64,000 nt of DNA from CAWFFV01 sp963814985 (GCA_963814985.1 CAWFFV010000034.1:62001-126000); one strand, 5' to 3'. Positions 32,621 through 41,736 are shown, numbered from the stretch's first letter. Translations and numbers: made by a program. Notes: generated by a model not told the origin, from the sequence alone.

Positions 32621-34366
32621 TTACACCTTCATAACATCTATTGTCGCTCTGGCACGGAGTTGTTCGATGCCGATGCGGTAGCAAAAATCACCGAAGGTTT
32701 CTTGTGAGAGGCGCTCATTCCTCCAGAGGACAAAGAGAGGATGGAGTGTGGCGACAATATTCTTGACATGTACTGAGGGAGCGTAGAGTGTATTCAAGCG
32801 TGTATTGGCCCAGTCGCCGCCGATATAGAGGTTATAGACATCCTTCGTGCGGCCCACCACACCGATATCCCCCATATTGGGACGCGCACACCCATTGGGA
32901 CAGCCTGTCATACGCACACTGAGTGGCTCACTACCCAGTCCAAGTTCGTTCAGGTCAGCCTCAATTTGCTGTATAATCGCGGGAAGGGCGCGTTCTGCCT
33001 CAGCAAGCGCCTGTCCACAGGTTGGGAGCGCAGGGCAGGCCATGGCAAATCGATAGACTCCAGCAGCTTTGGGATCAGTTGAGATACCGTACTCGTGTAA
33101 AAGAGCTTCGAGTGGAGCACGCTGTTGTTCAGTCAGGTCGGTTAGCAGGATATTTTGCTGACCAGTCAGACGTACACCTGGACGAAATTGCTCCATCACA
33201 TGCCGCAATCCGGTTTTCAGACGTGTTGTGGCGCTATCTTGTACACGCCCGTTTTCGACATGTAGACCGAGGAACCAGCGACCATCAGCTTGTTGATGCC
33301 AGCCAAGATGGTCTTCGACATTATGTAAGACAATCGGGCGTGGATCTTGCAAGGTATACCCCAGGCGTTGTTCTACTTCGGCGCGGAACCAGTCGATACC
33401 GCGTTCCTCTACCAGATATTTCATGCGAGCATGTTTGCGATTTTGGCGATCCCCATAATCACGCTGTACAGTGACAATCGTTTCGACAATGGACAATACT
33501 TGCTCAACCGTTATATCACAGAGCGGAGTAGCCAGACGTGGGAAGGTTTCAGCTTTCCCGTGTGTCGAACCCATACCACCACCAATGATTACCGTAAAAC
33601 CAGCGAGGTCATCATTTTCCAGGTTGGCAATCAAGCCAATATCCTGAGTATAGACATCAACGCAGTTATCACCAGGGAAGGCAACACCTATCTTGAATTT
33701 ACGTGGGAGATAGGTGGGGCCATAGATCGGCTCAACTTCTTCTGGTGCTTCGACCGTCTGAACTTTCTCCCCATCGACCCAGATTTCATGATAGGCCTTG
33801 CTACGAGGAGCCAGCCGCATGGCAATCTGATGGGCGATGTCTTGCACCTGAGCCTGGGCGCGGTTGGCTGTAGGTGCAGGGCAGGCCATAACGTTGCGGT
33901 TTACGTCTCCGCAAGCTGATAGCGTAGAAAGCAGGCAAGTATTAATGCTCTGGATAGTAGAGTGCAAATCGCCTTTGAGGATTCCGTGTAACTGGATACT
34001 CTGGCGTGTCGTAAGACGGAGGGTGCCATTGCCGAAGCGGTCAGCCAGTTCATCCTCTACCAGATATTGCTCTGCTGTCAACGCACCACCAGGAATGCGT
34101 GAACGCACCATAAGCTGGTACGCTTTTTCTGTTCCGGATGCTTTGCGTGCCTGGCGTACATCGCGATCCTCCTGTTGATAAATGCCGTGGAATTTAATGA
34201 GCTGAACCTGATCCTCGGAGAAGCGTGAAGCATCTGTTTCTAATTCCTCTACTATGTGCCCACGTAGATGGCGGCTGCTCATCTTGATACGTTCCACTTT
34301 GCTGCCCTCGCCGGGTTCCAGGTGGATAAGATTGTTGGTTGGCTCATTTGGGTTTGGTATTGTCAT
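32621..34366 (-). CDS. Assimilatory sulfite reductase hemoprotein (siroheme/4Fe-4S)
   Basis: About 581 residues from the ATG at 34366 (GAGGAGAGG upstream). Six-electron reduction of sulfite to sulfide on coupled siroheme and a [4Fe-4S] cluster. The cluster cysteines are seen in ACPALPTCGQAL and MTGCPNGCARP, both CysI-like. The substrate-binding basic residues are in LRLTTRQSIQLHG and the PRKFKIGVAFPGDNCVD block. The TGCPNGCARPNMGDIG sequence and the length favour sulfite over nitrite reductase, though the ferredoxin-nitrite enzyme is a close relative. No flavoprotein (CysJ) gene is present, so electrons probably come from ferredoxin. It is the first gene of the siroheme operon. Confidence 0.9.
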   Translation of the reverse strand: MTIPNPNEPTNNLIHLEPGEGSKVERIKMSSRHLRGHIVEELETDASRFSEDQVQLIKFHGIYQQEDRDVRQARKASGTEKAYQLMVRSRIPGGALTAEQYLVEDELADRFGNGTLRLTTRQSIQLHGILKGDLHSTIQSINTCLLSTLSACGDVNRNVMACPAPTANRAQAQVQDIAHQIAMRLAPRSKAYHEIWVDGEKVQTVEAPEEVEPIYGPTYLPRKFKIGVAFPGDNCVDVYTQDIGLIANLENDDLAGFTVIIGGGMGSTHGKAETFPRLATPLCDITVEQVLSIVETIVTVQRDYGDRQNRKHARMKYLVEERGIDWFRAEVEQRLGYTLQDPRPIVLHNVEDHLGWHQQADGRWFLGLHVENGRVQDSATTRLKTGLRHVMEQFRPGVRLTGQQNILLTDLTEQQRAPLEALLHEYGISTDPKAAGVYRFAMACPALPTCGQALAEAERALPAIIQQIEADLNELGLGSEPLSVRMTGCPNGCARPNMGDIGVVGRTKDVYNLYIGGDWANTRLNTLYAPSVHVKNIVATLHPLFVLWRNERLSQETFGDFCYRIGIEQLRARATIDVMKV

Positions 34367-34505
34367 TGCCTCTCCTCTTCTGAATATCGTCTGATGGAAT
34401 TGCCGCCACACAATGAGTCTGAAAGGAAGTTACGCGCTACAATGCTCTTAACTACCGCTTTTTCGCTAATGAAGGTAGTACCACTATCCTTGCTTTTTAT
34501 GGCTG

Positions 34506-34530
34506 TTTGTTGATATAGTTAATCAACAAA
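34506..34530. promoter_or_regulatory. Inverted repeat, putative operator in divergent intergenic region
   Basis: TTTGTTGAT-N7-ATCAACAAA is a perfect 9-base inverted repeat about 140 bases upstream of the sulfite reductase gene and 105 bases before the divergent beta-propeller gene. The shape suits a dimeric winged-helix or CRP/FNR-like regulator, although the 7-base spacer is longer than a classical FNR box. Sulfur-dependent control of the operon is inferred. Confidence 0.5.
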
Positions 34531-34633
34531 GTAATTTTCTCTCTCTAATAGTAGGATGAGGGGGATACTATGTCAACCCTTTTGAAGGCGAAACCTGTCA
34601 AATTGGCAGAAATATGTGAGGAGTAACTACAAC

Positions 34634-35581
34634 ATGACCCTTCTTGTGAGTTGTATTTCGACAAAACATTCCTTACTAAAGAAGCACTGGGCTAATACAC
34701 AGCAGGAACATGTGGAATGTCCGCTTACCGCTCTAGGGAGTCGCCAAAAACCTACAGAGGACCAGGGAGGGTTGCTTTGTCTGCTCGACGAGGAGGGGCA
34801 GGTCCTAAATTCTGCTAAACTGCCGATGCCCGCAGGAATGACCTTCTCCGACAAGAGTATTTTGGTCGCATCTATCAGTGCTGTCTGCGAGGTCTCTCCT
34901 GATCTTTCCAGGGTGCAGCAGAATGTTGTCAGTCTCCCCTCTTTCAATATGCTCCACTCTCTCTCACGAACACAACGTGGCTATCTGGTTGCCAGCACTG
35001 GCCTGGATGCTATCCTGGAGTTTACGCGTGATGGCGAGTTATTATGGAGTTGGTGGGCAACCGAACATGGCTTTGAAGTAACACCAGTGGGTGAGCGTCG
35101 TGATCTCGACAAAAGCGCAGATCATCGGGACATCAAATATGGTACACTTGCTCAAACTACTCATGTCAATTCAGCCGCCGAGTTGCCGGATGGGACAGTG
35201 TTAGCCTCGCTCTTTCATCAGGGGACAGTGATTGCCATTGATCGCAAAAGTGGAGCATGGCAAACCGTATTAGAAGGGTTGGATCATCCACATGCGATTC
35301 GCGTGCTGGCGAAAAATTATATTACGGTTGCTGATACCGGACGAGGACGGGCGTTGATGGTGAATATCCAGAATGGGAAAGGGAAAATTGTGGAGGAAAT
35401 ACAGGAGGACACCTCATGGTTACAGGATTGTTTCTATGATCAACGCTACGATACATGGGTGCTGGTCGATGGCAAAAACTCCCGTGTCAGCATGCGGGCT
35501 GGCACTTCTTCTGGCGCTCGCTCTCTGGCCCAATTTGATCTTAACCCGGAGTGGCGTCTCTATGGGGTCTTACCTCTCTGA
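34634..35581 (+). CDS. Beta-propeller (NHL/arylsulfotransferase-like) protein
   Basis: About 315 residues from the ATG at 34634 (GAGGAG ten bases upstream). It has no signal peptide. Repeating units GGLLCLLDEEGQVL, GYLVASTGLDAILEFTRDGELLWSWW, DGTVLASLFHQGTVIAIDRKSG and NYITVADTGRGRALMVN have the pattern of NHL or ASST-type propeller blades. An HRDIKY...HVNSA segment resembles the active-site side of arylsulfotransferase-like propellers. No catalytic residue can be assigned with confidence, so enzymatic activity is open. It is divergent from the sulfite reductase operon and shares the putative operator region, which may hint at sulfur metabolism. Confidence 0.65.
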   Translation: MTLLVSCISTKHSLLKKHWANTQQEHVECPLTALGSRQKPTEDQGGLLCLLDEEGQVLNSAKLPMPAGMTFSDKSILVASISAVCEVSPDLSRVQQNVVSLPSFNMLHSLSRTQRGYLVASTGLDAILEFTRDGELLWSWWATEHGFEVTPVGERRDLDKSADHRDIKYGTLAQTTHVNSAAELPDGTVLASLFHQGTVIAIDRKSGAWQTVLEGLDHPHAIRVLAKNYITVADTGRGRALMVNIQNGKGKIVEEIQEDTSWLQDCFYDQRYDTWVLVDGKNSRVSMRAGTSSGARSLAQFDLNPEWRLYGVLPL

Positions 35582-35588
35582 TAGAAAT

Positions 35589-35616
35589 GTCCCTGCCGTA
35601 CACAAGAGGCAGGGAC
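35589..35616 (+). terminator. Hairpin terminator-like repeat
   Basis: GTCCCTGCC / GGCAGGGAC, nine perfect pairs with a 10-base loop, seven bases past the stop of the propeller gene. No T-run follows, so termination efficiency is uncertain. Confidence 0.5.
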
Positions 35617-35700
35617 GTCGTGCTTTGCCATCGCCAGAAAAATATTCTGTGCAAATCTCTTTCACACCATGTGACTGAAATGATCTTGCTCCCACCTCTC

Positions 35701-36171
35701 TCAAGAACTTCTGAGAGCTTGTGAGAATGGCAATATTTCCTCGTCAGAGGCGGGAAGGCAGCTAAATGCCATTTTCTGTTCTGATGTACATCTGAGCATA
35801 TCCTTGCTCAGAACTGTGATTACTCCCGTGTGCAAATGTTGCAGGTCAGTCTCGGTTTGTAGCTGTGCTGTTAGCGCTATCACGGGAATAGGTGAAAGGC
35901 TTTCACTGTGCTGCAATGCTTCCAGTACAGCAAACCCGTTTGCCTCTGGTATCTGTAAACCCAGGATAATGAGATCGGGGTGTGTCTGTTTCAGAATGGC
36001 CAGGGCTTCGTGTTCATCATAAGCCTTCAGTATCCGGTACTGTTGTGAGATAGATTGGACAAGTTGGATGTGTCTCTCCAGGGATCTCAAATCACTATCA
36101 ACGATCAGAATCGTTTTCTCTTGTGCCTCACTCTCGGTTAGTGCCTTCCGCTTTGTGCTGTGCCAGGTCAT
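35701..36171 (-). CDS. Receiver-like protein lacking the phospho-acceptor Asp
   Basis: 156 residues with one CheY-like fold: acidic pair in KTILIVDSDLRS, HPDLIILGLQIPEANGF at beta-3, VIALTA at beta-4, and the conserved Lys in VLSKD. The phospho-acceptor position, normally DLxMP, reads GLQIP: Gly replaces Asp. Classical phosphorylation is therefore impossible. The rest of the fold looks intact, so it may be an atypical, ligand- or protein-binding receiver. No output domain and no adjacent histidine kinase are present. A short C-terminal tail has no recognised motif. Confidence 0.8.
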   Translation of the reverse strand: MTWHSTKRKALTESEAQEKTILIVDSDLRSLERHIQLVQSISQQYRILKAYDEHEALAILKQTHPDLIILGLQIPEANGFAVLEALQHSESLSPIPVIALTAQLQTETDLQHLHTGVITVLSKDMLRCTSEQKMAFSCLPASDEEILPFSQALRSS

Positions 36172-36316
36172 GCGTCACCGTTCCCCTGTTCAGTGTTATT
36201 CGTCGTTACTAAGTATCTTTGCCCCTGTTTGCCTGACTACACGAATAGAATTAACAACTCGCAGAAACCTTTTGCGATTCAAATATTACCACATAGAATG
36301 GATCAAAGGGTATTTT

Positions 36317-36384
36317 ACGTGGGTTTTGTCGCCCATGACGGAGGTTGCGTCGCAATCTCTGTCATGGGCGACAAAACCCACATG
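36317..36384. repeat. Palindrome of the family A core type
   Basis: Outer arm ACGTGGGTTTTGTCGCC with centre GGTTGCGTCGCAATC and a variable stem block CATGACGG matched (two mismatches) on the other side. Side hairpins are missing. It lies between the receiver-like gene and hflX. Confidence 0.75.
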
Positions 36385-36411
36385 CTTCCTGATCCTTTCA
36401 CATCCTGTACG

Positions 36412-37329
36412 TTATGCGCGGACATGTTTTGGTGGTATGACCCGAAATGGGCTAAAGAGTCCACTATGATTCCTGGGCATATGACCGCGTATATGCGTTC
36501 CGGTATCCTGATATTCCTCACTTTCGATCGTGCCAAATTGATGGAATTGTGCCACTAAATCGCCTCGATTGTAGGGTATTAGTACATCAAGAGTCTCAAA
36601 CTGCTGGATAAGGTTCTCGCTCAGACAGCGTAACAGGGCCTCAATGCCTGTTCCTCTCGCTGCCGAGACGGGTACTGCCGGGAGCGTTGCAGAGTTCCCC
36701 CGTAACTGTAGTGAGAAATCATTGGAAAAGAGATCTGACTTATTGAGTGCAACCACCATAGGGCGACCTCCCGCTCCGATCTCCTCTAAGACCTGCTCAA
36801 CGGCCTCGATCTGGCGATGAACTTGAGGATGAGATGCATCGACCACATGGACGAGTAAATCTGCCTCGTTGACCTCTTCCAGCGTTGCACGAAAGGCGGC
36901 GACAAGTGTTGTAGGTAGCCGTTGGACAAATCCTACGGTATCAGTCAAGAGGATCTCTTGTCCGCCCGCAAGGCGTACACGTCGTGTCATAGGATCAAGT
37001 GTTGCAAAGAGTTTATCTTCGGCGAGGCTCTCTGCATGGGAAAGGCGGTTGAGTAAGGTGGACTTGCCGGCATTAGTGTAGCCAACCAGGGCCACCACTG
37101 GTGCTCCTGTGTCTTTGCGCCGTTCACGATGCAATTGGCGATGGGTACGCACATGTTCCAGATCTTCCAACAGGTGGTCTTTCTGACGGCGCAGCAAGCG
37201 GCGGTCAACTTCAACCTGCTTCTCACCTTCGCCACGTTGCTGGGTACCGCCTCGCTGGCGTGAGAGGTGGGACCATTGACGGGTCAGGCGTGGTAGATCA
37301 TACTCCACCTGGGCCAGTTCCACCTGCAA
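36412..37329 (-). CDS. hflX: GTPase HflX, C-terminal GTPase part
   Basis: 305 residues. HflX is a ribosome-splitting GTPase. The G domain is complete: G1 in LVGYTNAGKSTLL, G2 Thr, G3 in LTDTVGFVQRLPTTLVAAFRAT, G4 in ALNKSDLF. It begins inside the linker helices (LQVELAQVEYDLPRLTRQ), which normally follow RTREGR. The N-terminal domain lies in another frame (37298-37774). One extra base near 37364-37370 separates them: shifting the frame there yields IFGQRAHTREGRLQVELAQ, the expected family sequence. The joined protein is ~453 residues, normal for HflX. It is either truncated in vivo or split by a sequencing error. Confidence 0.9.
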   Translation of the reverse strand: MQVELAQVEYDLPRLTRQWSHLSRQRGGTQQRGEGEKQVEVDRRLLRRQKDHLLEDLEHVRTHRQLHRERRKDTGAPVVALVGYTNAGKSTLLNRLSHAESLAEDKLFATLDPMTRRVRLAGGQEILLTDTVGFVQRLPTTLVAAFRATLEEVNEADLLVHVVDASHPQVHRQIEAVEQVLEEIGAGGRPMVVALNKSDLFSNDFSLQLRGNSATLPAVPVSAARGTGIEALLRCLSENLIQQFETLDVLIPYNRGDLVAQFHQFGTIESEEYQDTGTHIRGHMPRNHSGLFSPFRVIPPKHVRA

Positions 37330-37774
37330 GCGTCCCTCTCTGGTATGAGCACGCTGTCCAAAGATGATGGAGAATCAGCGCTGTTCTATCGAGGACCTGG
37401 ATGTCAAGTTCTCGCTCAAGCGTGCGGTGCTGTCCAGGTGTCAATTCAAGGTCGAAGAGAACAGCATCGCAATTGTGAAAGCGTGCAAGTTCTGCAATTT
37501 CTTGAACCTTCCCCGAACCGAGCAGTGTGCCAGGATGAGGACGTGCCAGGCGCTGAGTGACGCGATCAACGCAGGTGACGCCTGCCGTTGAGGCCAATTG
37601 TGCCAGTTCGTCTAGCGATTCTTCGACAGGCCAATCGATGCCGGGCATATCAACGCCTACCAGGATAGCACGTGCAGGGGCCTCGGAGAGGAGGCCACTC
37701 ATCTGGTGTTCTTCGTGTAGAGGTGGAATATTCTGTTCTGCCAAAATCGGCTCCTTTTTTTGCTGGTTGATCAT
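37298..37774 (-). CDS. hflX: GTPase HflX, N-terminal domain part
   Basis: 158 residues. It covers the HflX N-terminal domain: ARAILVGVDMPG, ESLDELAQLASTAGVTCVD, HPGTLLGSGKVQEI, CDAVLFDLELTPGQHRTLEREL, and QVLDRTALIL, after which the frame drifts into unrelated sequence (HHLWTACSYQRG). This domain contacts the 23S rRNA side of the ribosome in HflX. See the entry at 36412 for the frame join. No gene lies directly upstream: a repeat-bearing gap of about 570 bases precedes it. Confidence 0.88.
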   Translation of the reverse strand: MINQQKKEPILAEQNIPPLHEEHQMSGLLSEAPARAILVGVDMPGIDWPVEESLDELAQLASTAGVTCVDRVTQRLARPHPGTLLGSGKVQEIAELARFHNCDAVLFDLELTPGQHRTLERELDIQVLDRTALILHHLWTACSYQRGTLAGGTGPGGV

Positions 37775-38148
37775 TTTTCACTATCCGCAATGCGTCAGTT
37801 CTCTGTAGAAGGCATAGATTGCGGTATGCCGACTCCTGGTGGGGTGAGCAATGCTACAGTCTGCGGGGCGCAAACCTGTGGGGGAAGGTAGCTTTCTAGC
37901 ATCAATGGGAGACCCATGAGAGCCTTCTTCACCAGGCACCGTAGCATGGACAGCTCCACACAAACGCCATAATCAGGTGTCATCGTGTTGCCAGACAGAC
38001 ACCCAGATAGACCGCAATGTGTGCTCTCCAGTTGGCACAAGGCTAGTTAAAGGTTCTCACTTATGGTTTCTCCTCAGAAGGTATTTTATATAAAATATGA
38101 TATGCTCTGGATACCCGAAAGTCAAGCCCGCCAAAAAGTGGGATCTCT
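37775..38148. other. Intergenic region upstream of hflX
   Basis: A minus-strand frame of 81 codons (37795-38040) exists but has no ribosome site and no recognisable family, so it is not called. I see no other structure. The hflX promoter should lie here. Confidence 0.4.
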
Positions 38149-38248
38149 ATCCTTCCCGGTGATTTGGGAAAAGAGTTTTTGCGAGGACACCTCGCGCACT
38201 CCGGCAGGGGTTGCCACCCCTGCACCCCGCTTTTACTCGTAAGGATGG
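38149..38248. repeat. About 100-bp repeat (family C)
   Basis: It starts ATCCTTCCCGG and ends TCGTAAGGATGG. The interior TTTTGCGAGGACAC, CTCGCGCACTCC and AGGGGTTGC blocks match the inverted copy at 18379-18480. It is noncoding. It lies upstream of the small gene at 38345. Confidence 0.65.
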
Positions 38249-38344
38249 ATCACTCTGGGCCATAATCAGACCTGGACAAACACCGAGAGAATATCTATAC
38301 TAAGATCAGGATGGAGGATTAGAGTCTCTCAAGGAGGCAAATAC

Positions 38345-38623
38345 ATGGATAGTATAAGAAAGCCGCCGAATTTTACAGACATCCAAACTCTACAGCACTC
38401 TCCGCGTAGATACAGGAACCCTGGCGAGGGAGAATGGATGAGCAAGAGATCACTTATTCCCGTACCTGTACAGAATTCCCACAATCCACAGCAGAGGTAC
38501 TCAGTACAATCAGTTTCGTTGTGGTATATCTTCACTGCATGGCTACACTATCAGAGTATTCAAATACGCTGGGGTATTGAGCGTTTTCTGGCCCGGCTTC
38601 TCCATCGTCGTTGGACAGGATAA
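38345..38623 (+). CDS. Small hypothetical protein
   Basis: 92 residues; a strong AAGGAGG lies eight bases before the ATG, the main reason for calling it. The product is basic and aromatic, with a segment SVSLWYIFTAWLHYQSIQIRWG followed by FLARLLHRRW (an amphipathic or weak membrane region at the C-terminus). No family is recognised. It ends 13 bases before the convergent glycosyltransferase stop. Confidence 0.55.
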   Translation: MDSIRKPPNFTDIQTLQHSPRRYRNPGEGEWMSKRSLIPVPVQNSHNPQQRYSVQSVSLWYIFTAWLHYQSIQIRWGIERFLARLLHRRWTG

Positions 38624-38635
38624 TTGCATATGTTG

Positions 38636-39973
38636 CTATTGTTCCTCGGCAGGGAACTGTCCATTTTTTGAGCGCCACAATGAATCTCGCTGATCATAGG
38701 CCAGATCCCCTGTACGACGGATACGCGGGCGAGAGATGCCCTGGAGTTCTTGTCGGATCAGGCCTGGATACTTACGCACCATACGCCATTGTTGCCTGCG
38801 TGTCCTGACTTCTCTAAACTCGATCGAGAGACGGCGGTACAGTTCTTCCCATTGATCAAGTACCTGTAAACGATCATGCTTGACGATAATTTTAAGGCTC
38901 TCCTCTCCCATTCGTACACGTAGATCCGTGTCGTTTAAGAGTAGATCGATATCATGTGCCAGCTCATCACTATTGCCAGGCTGAAACAGGAAACCATTTT
39001 CATTGTGATGTGCCAGTTCGGGTAGTGCATAGGAGTCAGCAGCGATAATGGGCAGACCACACGCCATTGCTTCCATTGTTGAGAGACTTTGTAAATCAGC
39101 TTCAGAGGGAATAATAAACAGGTCTGCTGAATGGCGCAAGGCCAGCAAATCAGCATCACGTACAAAACCCAGGAAGCTGACACGATCTCCCAGGTTCAAG
39201 CGTTCCGCCTGGGCACGCAGTTCTGACTCCGCAGGGCCAGTGCCTACCAGGGCTATGAATACATTACTCTTGACCTTAGCCGCGGCTTCTAACAGCACAT
39301 CGACTCGCTTCTCCTCGCTCAAACGGTTCACATGCAATGCTAGAGGACGCCCTGGCGGTAAATTGAAACGTCGCAGAATTTGCGGGTCCCGTTCTCCTGG
39401 TGTAAACTTCTTCAGGTCGATGCCGTTAGAGATGGCCTTAGCAGGAGCACGCAATCCATGTTCGTATAACAAGTCGAGAGCTGTCTGGGTTGGTGCGGTC
39501 ACATACTCGCAACGATTGCAAAAATGAACCAGATATGAGTATGTGACATTGCTCACTTGCCTGCTAAGCAGCGAATCCGACAGGAGTGAACGACTCATAT
39601 TGGTTGGCAGGTAGTGGTTGGTAGCAATAACGGGTTTGCGTAGCCCACCTGCCAGGAGTTGTGCAATATTCCCTAGCACGATGGGTGAGTGGATATGAAT
39701 AATATCAGGGTCACTTCTTTTGATTAAGTTGCGGATAGGCACAAAGGGTAAAAAGGGGATGCGTAACCCTTCGTACGTCGGCCACTCAAAAGAAGAGAAG
39801 CGGTAGACACGCACTTTATGCTCAAGACGGCGTACATCACGTGTGCCGTAGCTCGGTGCGACAACCAACACCTGATGCCCTCAATTTGCGAAATCGACCG
39901 CCAGGCCACGCGTCACAGTAGGAACACCGCCTACCATTGGTGGATATTGATCTGTTACAATCATTATTCGCAT
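38636..39973 (-). pseudogene. GT4-type glycosyltransferase interrupted by an in-frame TGA
   Basis: The natural start is the ATG at 39973 (MRIMIVTDQYPPMVGGVPT), the usual GT4 N-terminus with a Gly-Gly donor loop. At 39881-39883 the frame meets TGA inside DFAN-stop-GHQVLVVAP, where the family has Arg (CGA to TGA would explain it). Past the stop the frame is intact for ~411 residues: HIHSPIVLGN, PTNMSRSL, RPLALHVNRLSEEKRVDVLLEA, GTGPAESELRAQAERLNLGDRVSFLGFV (cut to its key block RVSFLGFV), and the donor-binding EADLQSLSTMEAMACGLPIIA. The retaining GT-B catalytic Glu (ExxxxxxxE) is present. It probably makes a cell-envelope glycoconjugate. Restarting at GTG 39871 would lose the first beta strand, so the product would be inactive. 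Confidence 0.82.
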
Positions 39974-40054
39974 GTCTACCGCTCGCTTTTCTCCTGTTCC
40001 TGACAGGTCGACTCCGTAACCTGTCAGGACTCTCTGAGTACATGTTTTTTACCA

Positions 40055-40666
40055 TTAACTGGCAGGTGTCGCTGCTTCCTCAGCGGCAGTCTCCTCAGTT
40101 ACTTCAGCTCGTGTAGCTGCAACCTTGGCAATAGGTTCATCGGGATCGCTGATAAGTGTGAAACCGGTGGGAAGTTTCACGTCTCGTCCATGGAGCGCGT
40201 CATCAATCTCAACCAACGGTGAGATATCAACTTCAAGGTACTCAATAATATCCGATGCCAGGCATTCCACCTCTAATGCTTCCATCAGATGCAACAGGAC
40301 GGCTTTCTTGTTCTTCACTGCCGGAGACTCTCCAATGAAATGGAGTGCAACCTTGAGCGTAATACGTTCACTCAGGCTTACCCGGTCGAAGTCCACATGC
40401 AATATCTTACCAGAACATGGATCATGCTGAACCTGGCGAATAAGCGCAGTTTGCCGACTGTCGTCAGGTAGACGCAGTACAAGAATCTTTCTTCCTCCAC
40501 TATGACGTCGCAAACGCTCAAAAGTTATGGCATCGACCTGCACCGCCTGTGATGTTTCTTTATGTCCGGAGATATTGGCAGGGATTATGCCCTTTTGACG
40601 TAAGTGTTTAGTTGCTTTGCCTGTCACCTCACGGGGAGCAATTTCTAGTTCAATCTGTTGTGTCAT
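40055..40666 (-). CDS. rplY: Ribosomal protein L25/TL5/Ctc
   Basis: 203 residues from the ATG of MTQQIELEIAPRE (40666), with AGAGGAAA upstream. The longer upstream frame runs into repeat DNA and is spurious. The two-domain bL25 form is visible: an N-terminal 5S-rRNA-binding barrel (GKATKHLRQKGIIPANISG, VDAITFERLRRHSG, HVDFDRVSLSERI) and the C-terminal TL5/Ctc domain (VECLASDIIEYLEVDISPL, LPTGFTLISDPDEPIAKV), with an Ala/Glu-rich tail. It binds 5S rRNA in the large subunit. It is transcribed alone; the next gene is the disrupted glycosyltransferase. Confidence 0.93.
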   Translation of the reverse strand: MTQQIELEIAPREVTGKATKHLRQKGIIPANISGHKETSQAVQVDAITFERLRRHSGGRKILVLRLPDDSRQTALIRQVQHDPCSGKILHVDFDRVSLSERITLKVALHFIGESPAVKNKKAVLLHLMEALEVECLASDIIEYLEVDISPLVEIDDALHGRDVKLPTGFTLISDPDEPIAKVAATRAEVTEETAAEEAATPAS

Positions 40667-40684
40667 CGTAAATTTCCTCTTTCT

Positions 40685-40836
40685 TGATTCCTCAGCGCCA
40701 AAGGCGCTTCGCTGGTTGTTTTGTGTGGATGTTGTCGTCTGTAGCGAAAGTTGCGCCGCAACTTTCGCTACAGACGACAACATCCACACAAAACAAGCGC
40801 GAGCCACCGCAGGTGGTGAGAATGCATGAGTAATTA
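40685..40836. repeat. Cloverleaf-type palindromic repeat (family A)
   Basis: Side hairpins AGCGCCAAAGGCGCT and GCCACCGCAGGTGG flank a central palindrome at ~40718-40796 (outer arm GTTTTGTGTGGATGTTGT, core AAGTTGCGCCGCAACTT). Relative to other copies the outer arm itself has changed (GGGTTTT to GGATGTT) with matching changes on the opposite arm. It abuts the rplY gene. Confidence 0.85.
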
Positions 40837-40839
40837 CTT

Positions 40840-41736
40840 TTAACCTTTTCTTCTTGTACGGAAGAAGTCTACTAATACGTCAGTCTCCATTGTGTTGAGA
40901 ACATCAATGGCACGCAACCAACCTTTGCGAGCAGCCCCTACACCATAGCGCATATCGTCCAATCCCGCAAGCGTGTGGGCGTCCGGATTAATAGGAATTT
41001 TGATGCCCCTGTCGCGTGCTCTGTGCACAAATCGCCAATCCAGATCTAAACGTGAAGGATGGGCATTAATTTCGATGCAAACACCATGTGTTGCAGCAGC
41101 CTCAATCACCGCCTCCATATCCAGTGTATATCCTGCTCTACCAAGCAAGATACGCCCGGTCGGGTGCCCGAGAATATCGACGTACGGATGAGCGATCGCG
41201 CGTAATATGCGTTGCGTCTGTTCCTCTGGCGAAAGATTAAAGTTGCTATGGATGGATGCCACCACAAAGTCCAGATGAGAGAGTACCTCATCGCTAAAAT
41301 CAAGCGAACCATCACGCAAAATATCGCATTCAGTGCCTTTGAGAATATACAGGCGGCCCGCAAACTCCTCGTTTAGGCGATCGATCTCTTCGCCCTGTCG
41401 CCGCAATGCATCCTCATTTAAGCCTCCTGCGTATGTAGCAACCTTACTATGATCGGTAATGCCCAGATATGAGAAGCCACGTGCAATACAGCCTTCAGCC
41501 ATTTCACGCAACGTATTTTGTCCATCACTCCAGGTTGTGTGCGCATGGAGAACACCACGCAAATCACGCTCCTGTACCAGTACTGGCAACGTTCCATTGA
41601 TAGCAGCTTCGATCTCGCCCATATCCTCACGCAACTCTGGCTCAATATAGCTCATCCCAAGGGCTGCATAGATATCTGCCTCATCCTTACAGGGAATAAG
41701 CTCACCTTGCGAAATCCTTCCCTTTAAAGAGACCAT
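40840..41736 (-). CDS. polX: DNA polymerase X family, PHP domain part
   Basis: 298 residues. It contains the C-terminal PHP phosphoesterase domain of PolX: HAHTTWSDGQNTLREM (metal His pair and Asp), YLGITDHSKVA, LKGTECDIL, DFVVASIHSNF, HPTGR, EINAHPSRLDLD and IPINPDAHT. These are the metal ligands that give 3'-5' exonuclease and AP-endonuclease activity. It starts with GRISQGELIPCKDEADIYAALGMSYIEPELRED (key block DIYAALGMSYIEPELR), the junction region after the polymerase palm. It is separated by one base near 41718 from the polymerase part at 41702-42598; GGGAAGG with one A removed restores the frame. Confidence 0.92.
   Translation of the reverse strand: MVSLKGRISQGELIPCKDEADIYAALGMSYIEPELREDMGEIEAAINGTLPVLVQERDLRGVLHAHTTWSDGQNTLREMAEGCIARGFSYLGITDHSKVATYAGGLNEDALRRQGEEIDRLNEEFAGRLYILKGTECDILRDGSLDFSDEVLSHLDFVVASIHSNFNLSPEEQTQRILRAIAHPYVDILGHPTGRILLGRAGYTLDMEAVIEAAATHGVCIEINAHPSRLDLDWRFVHRARDRGIKIPINPDAHTLAGLDDMRYGVGAARKGWLRAIDVLNTMETDVLVDFFRTRRKG

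Noticed and set aside
33347..33919. 190-codon plus-strand frame opposite the sulfite reductase gene
   Set aside because: Antisense shadow of a well-supported gene.
32621..34366. Ferredoxin-nitrite reductase as the product
   Set aside because: CysI-like cluster motif spacing and the siroheme operon fit sulfite reductase better, though nitrite reduction is not excluded by sequence alone.
37795..38040. 81-codon minus-strand frame upstream of hflX
   Set aside because: No ribosome site, odd Cys/Pro-rich composition and no family resemblance; treated as chance.
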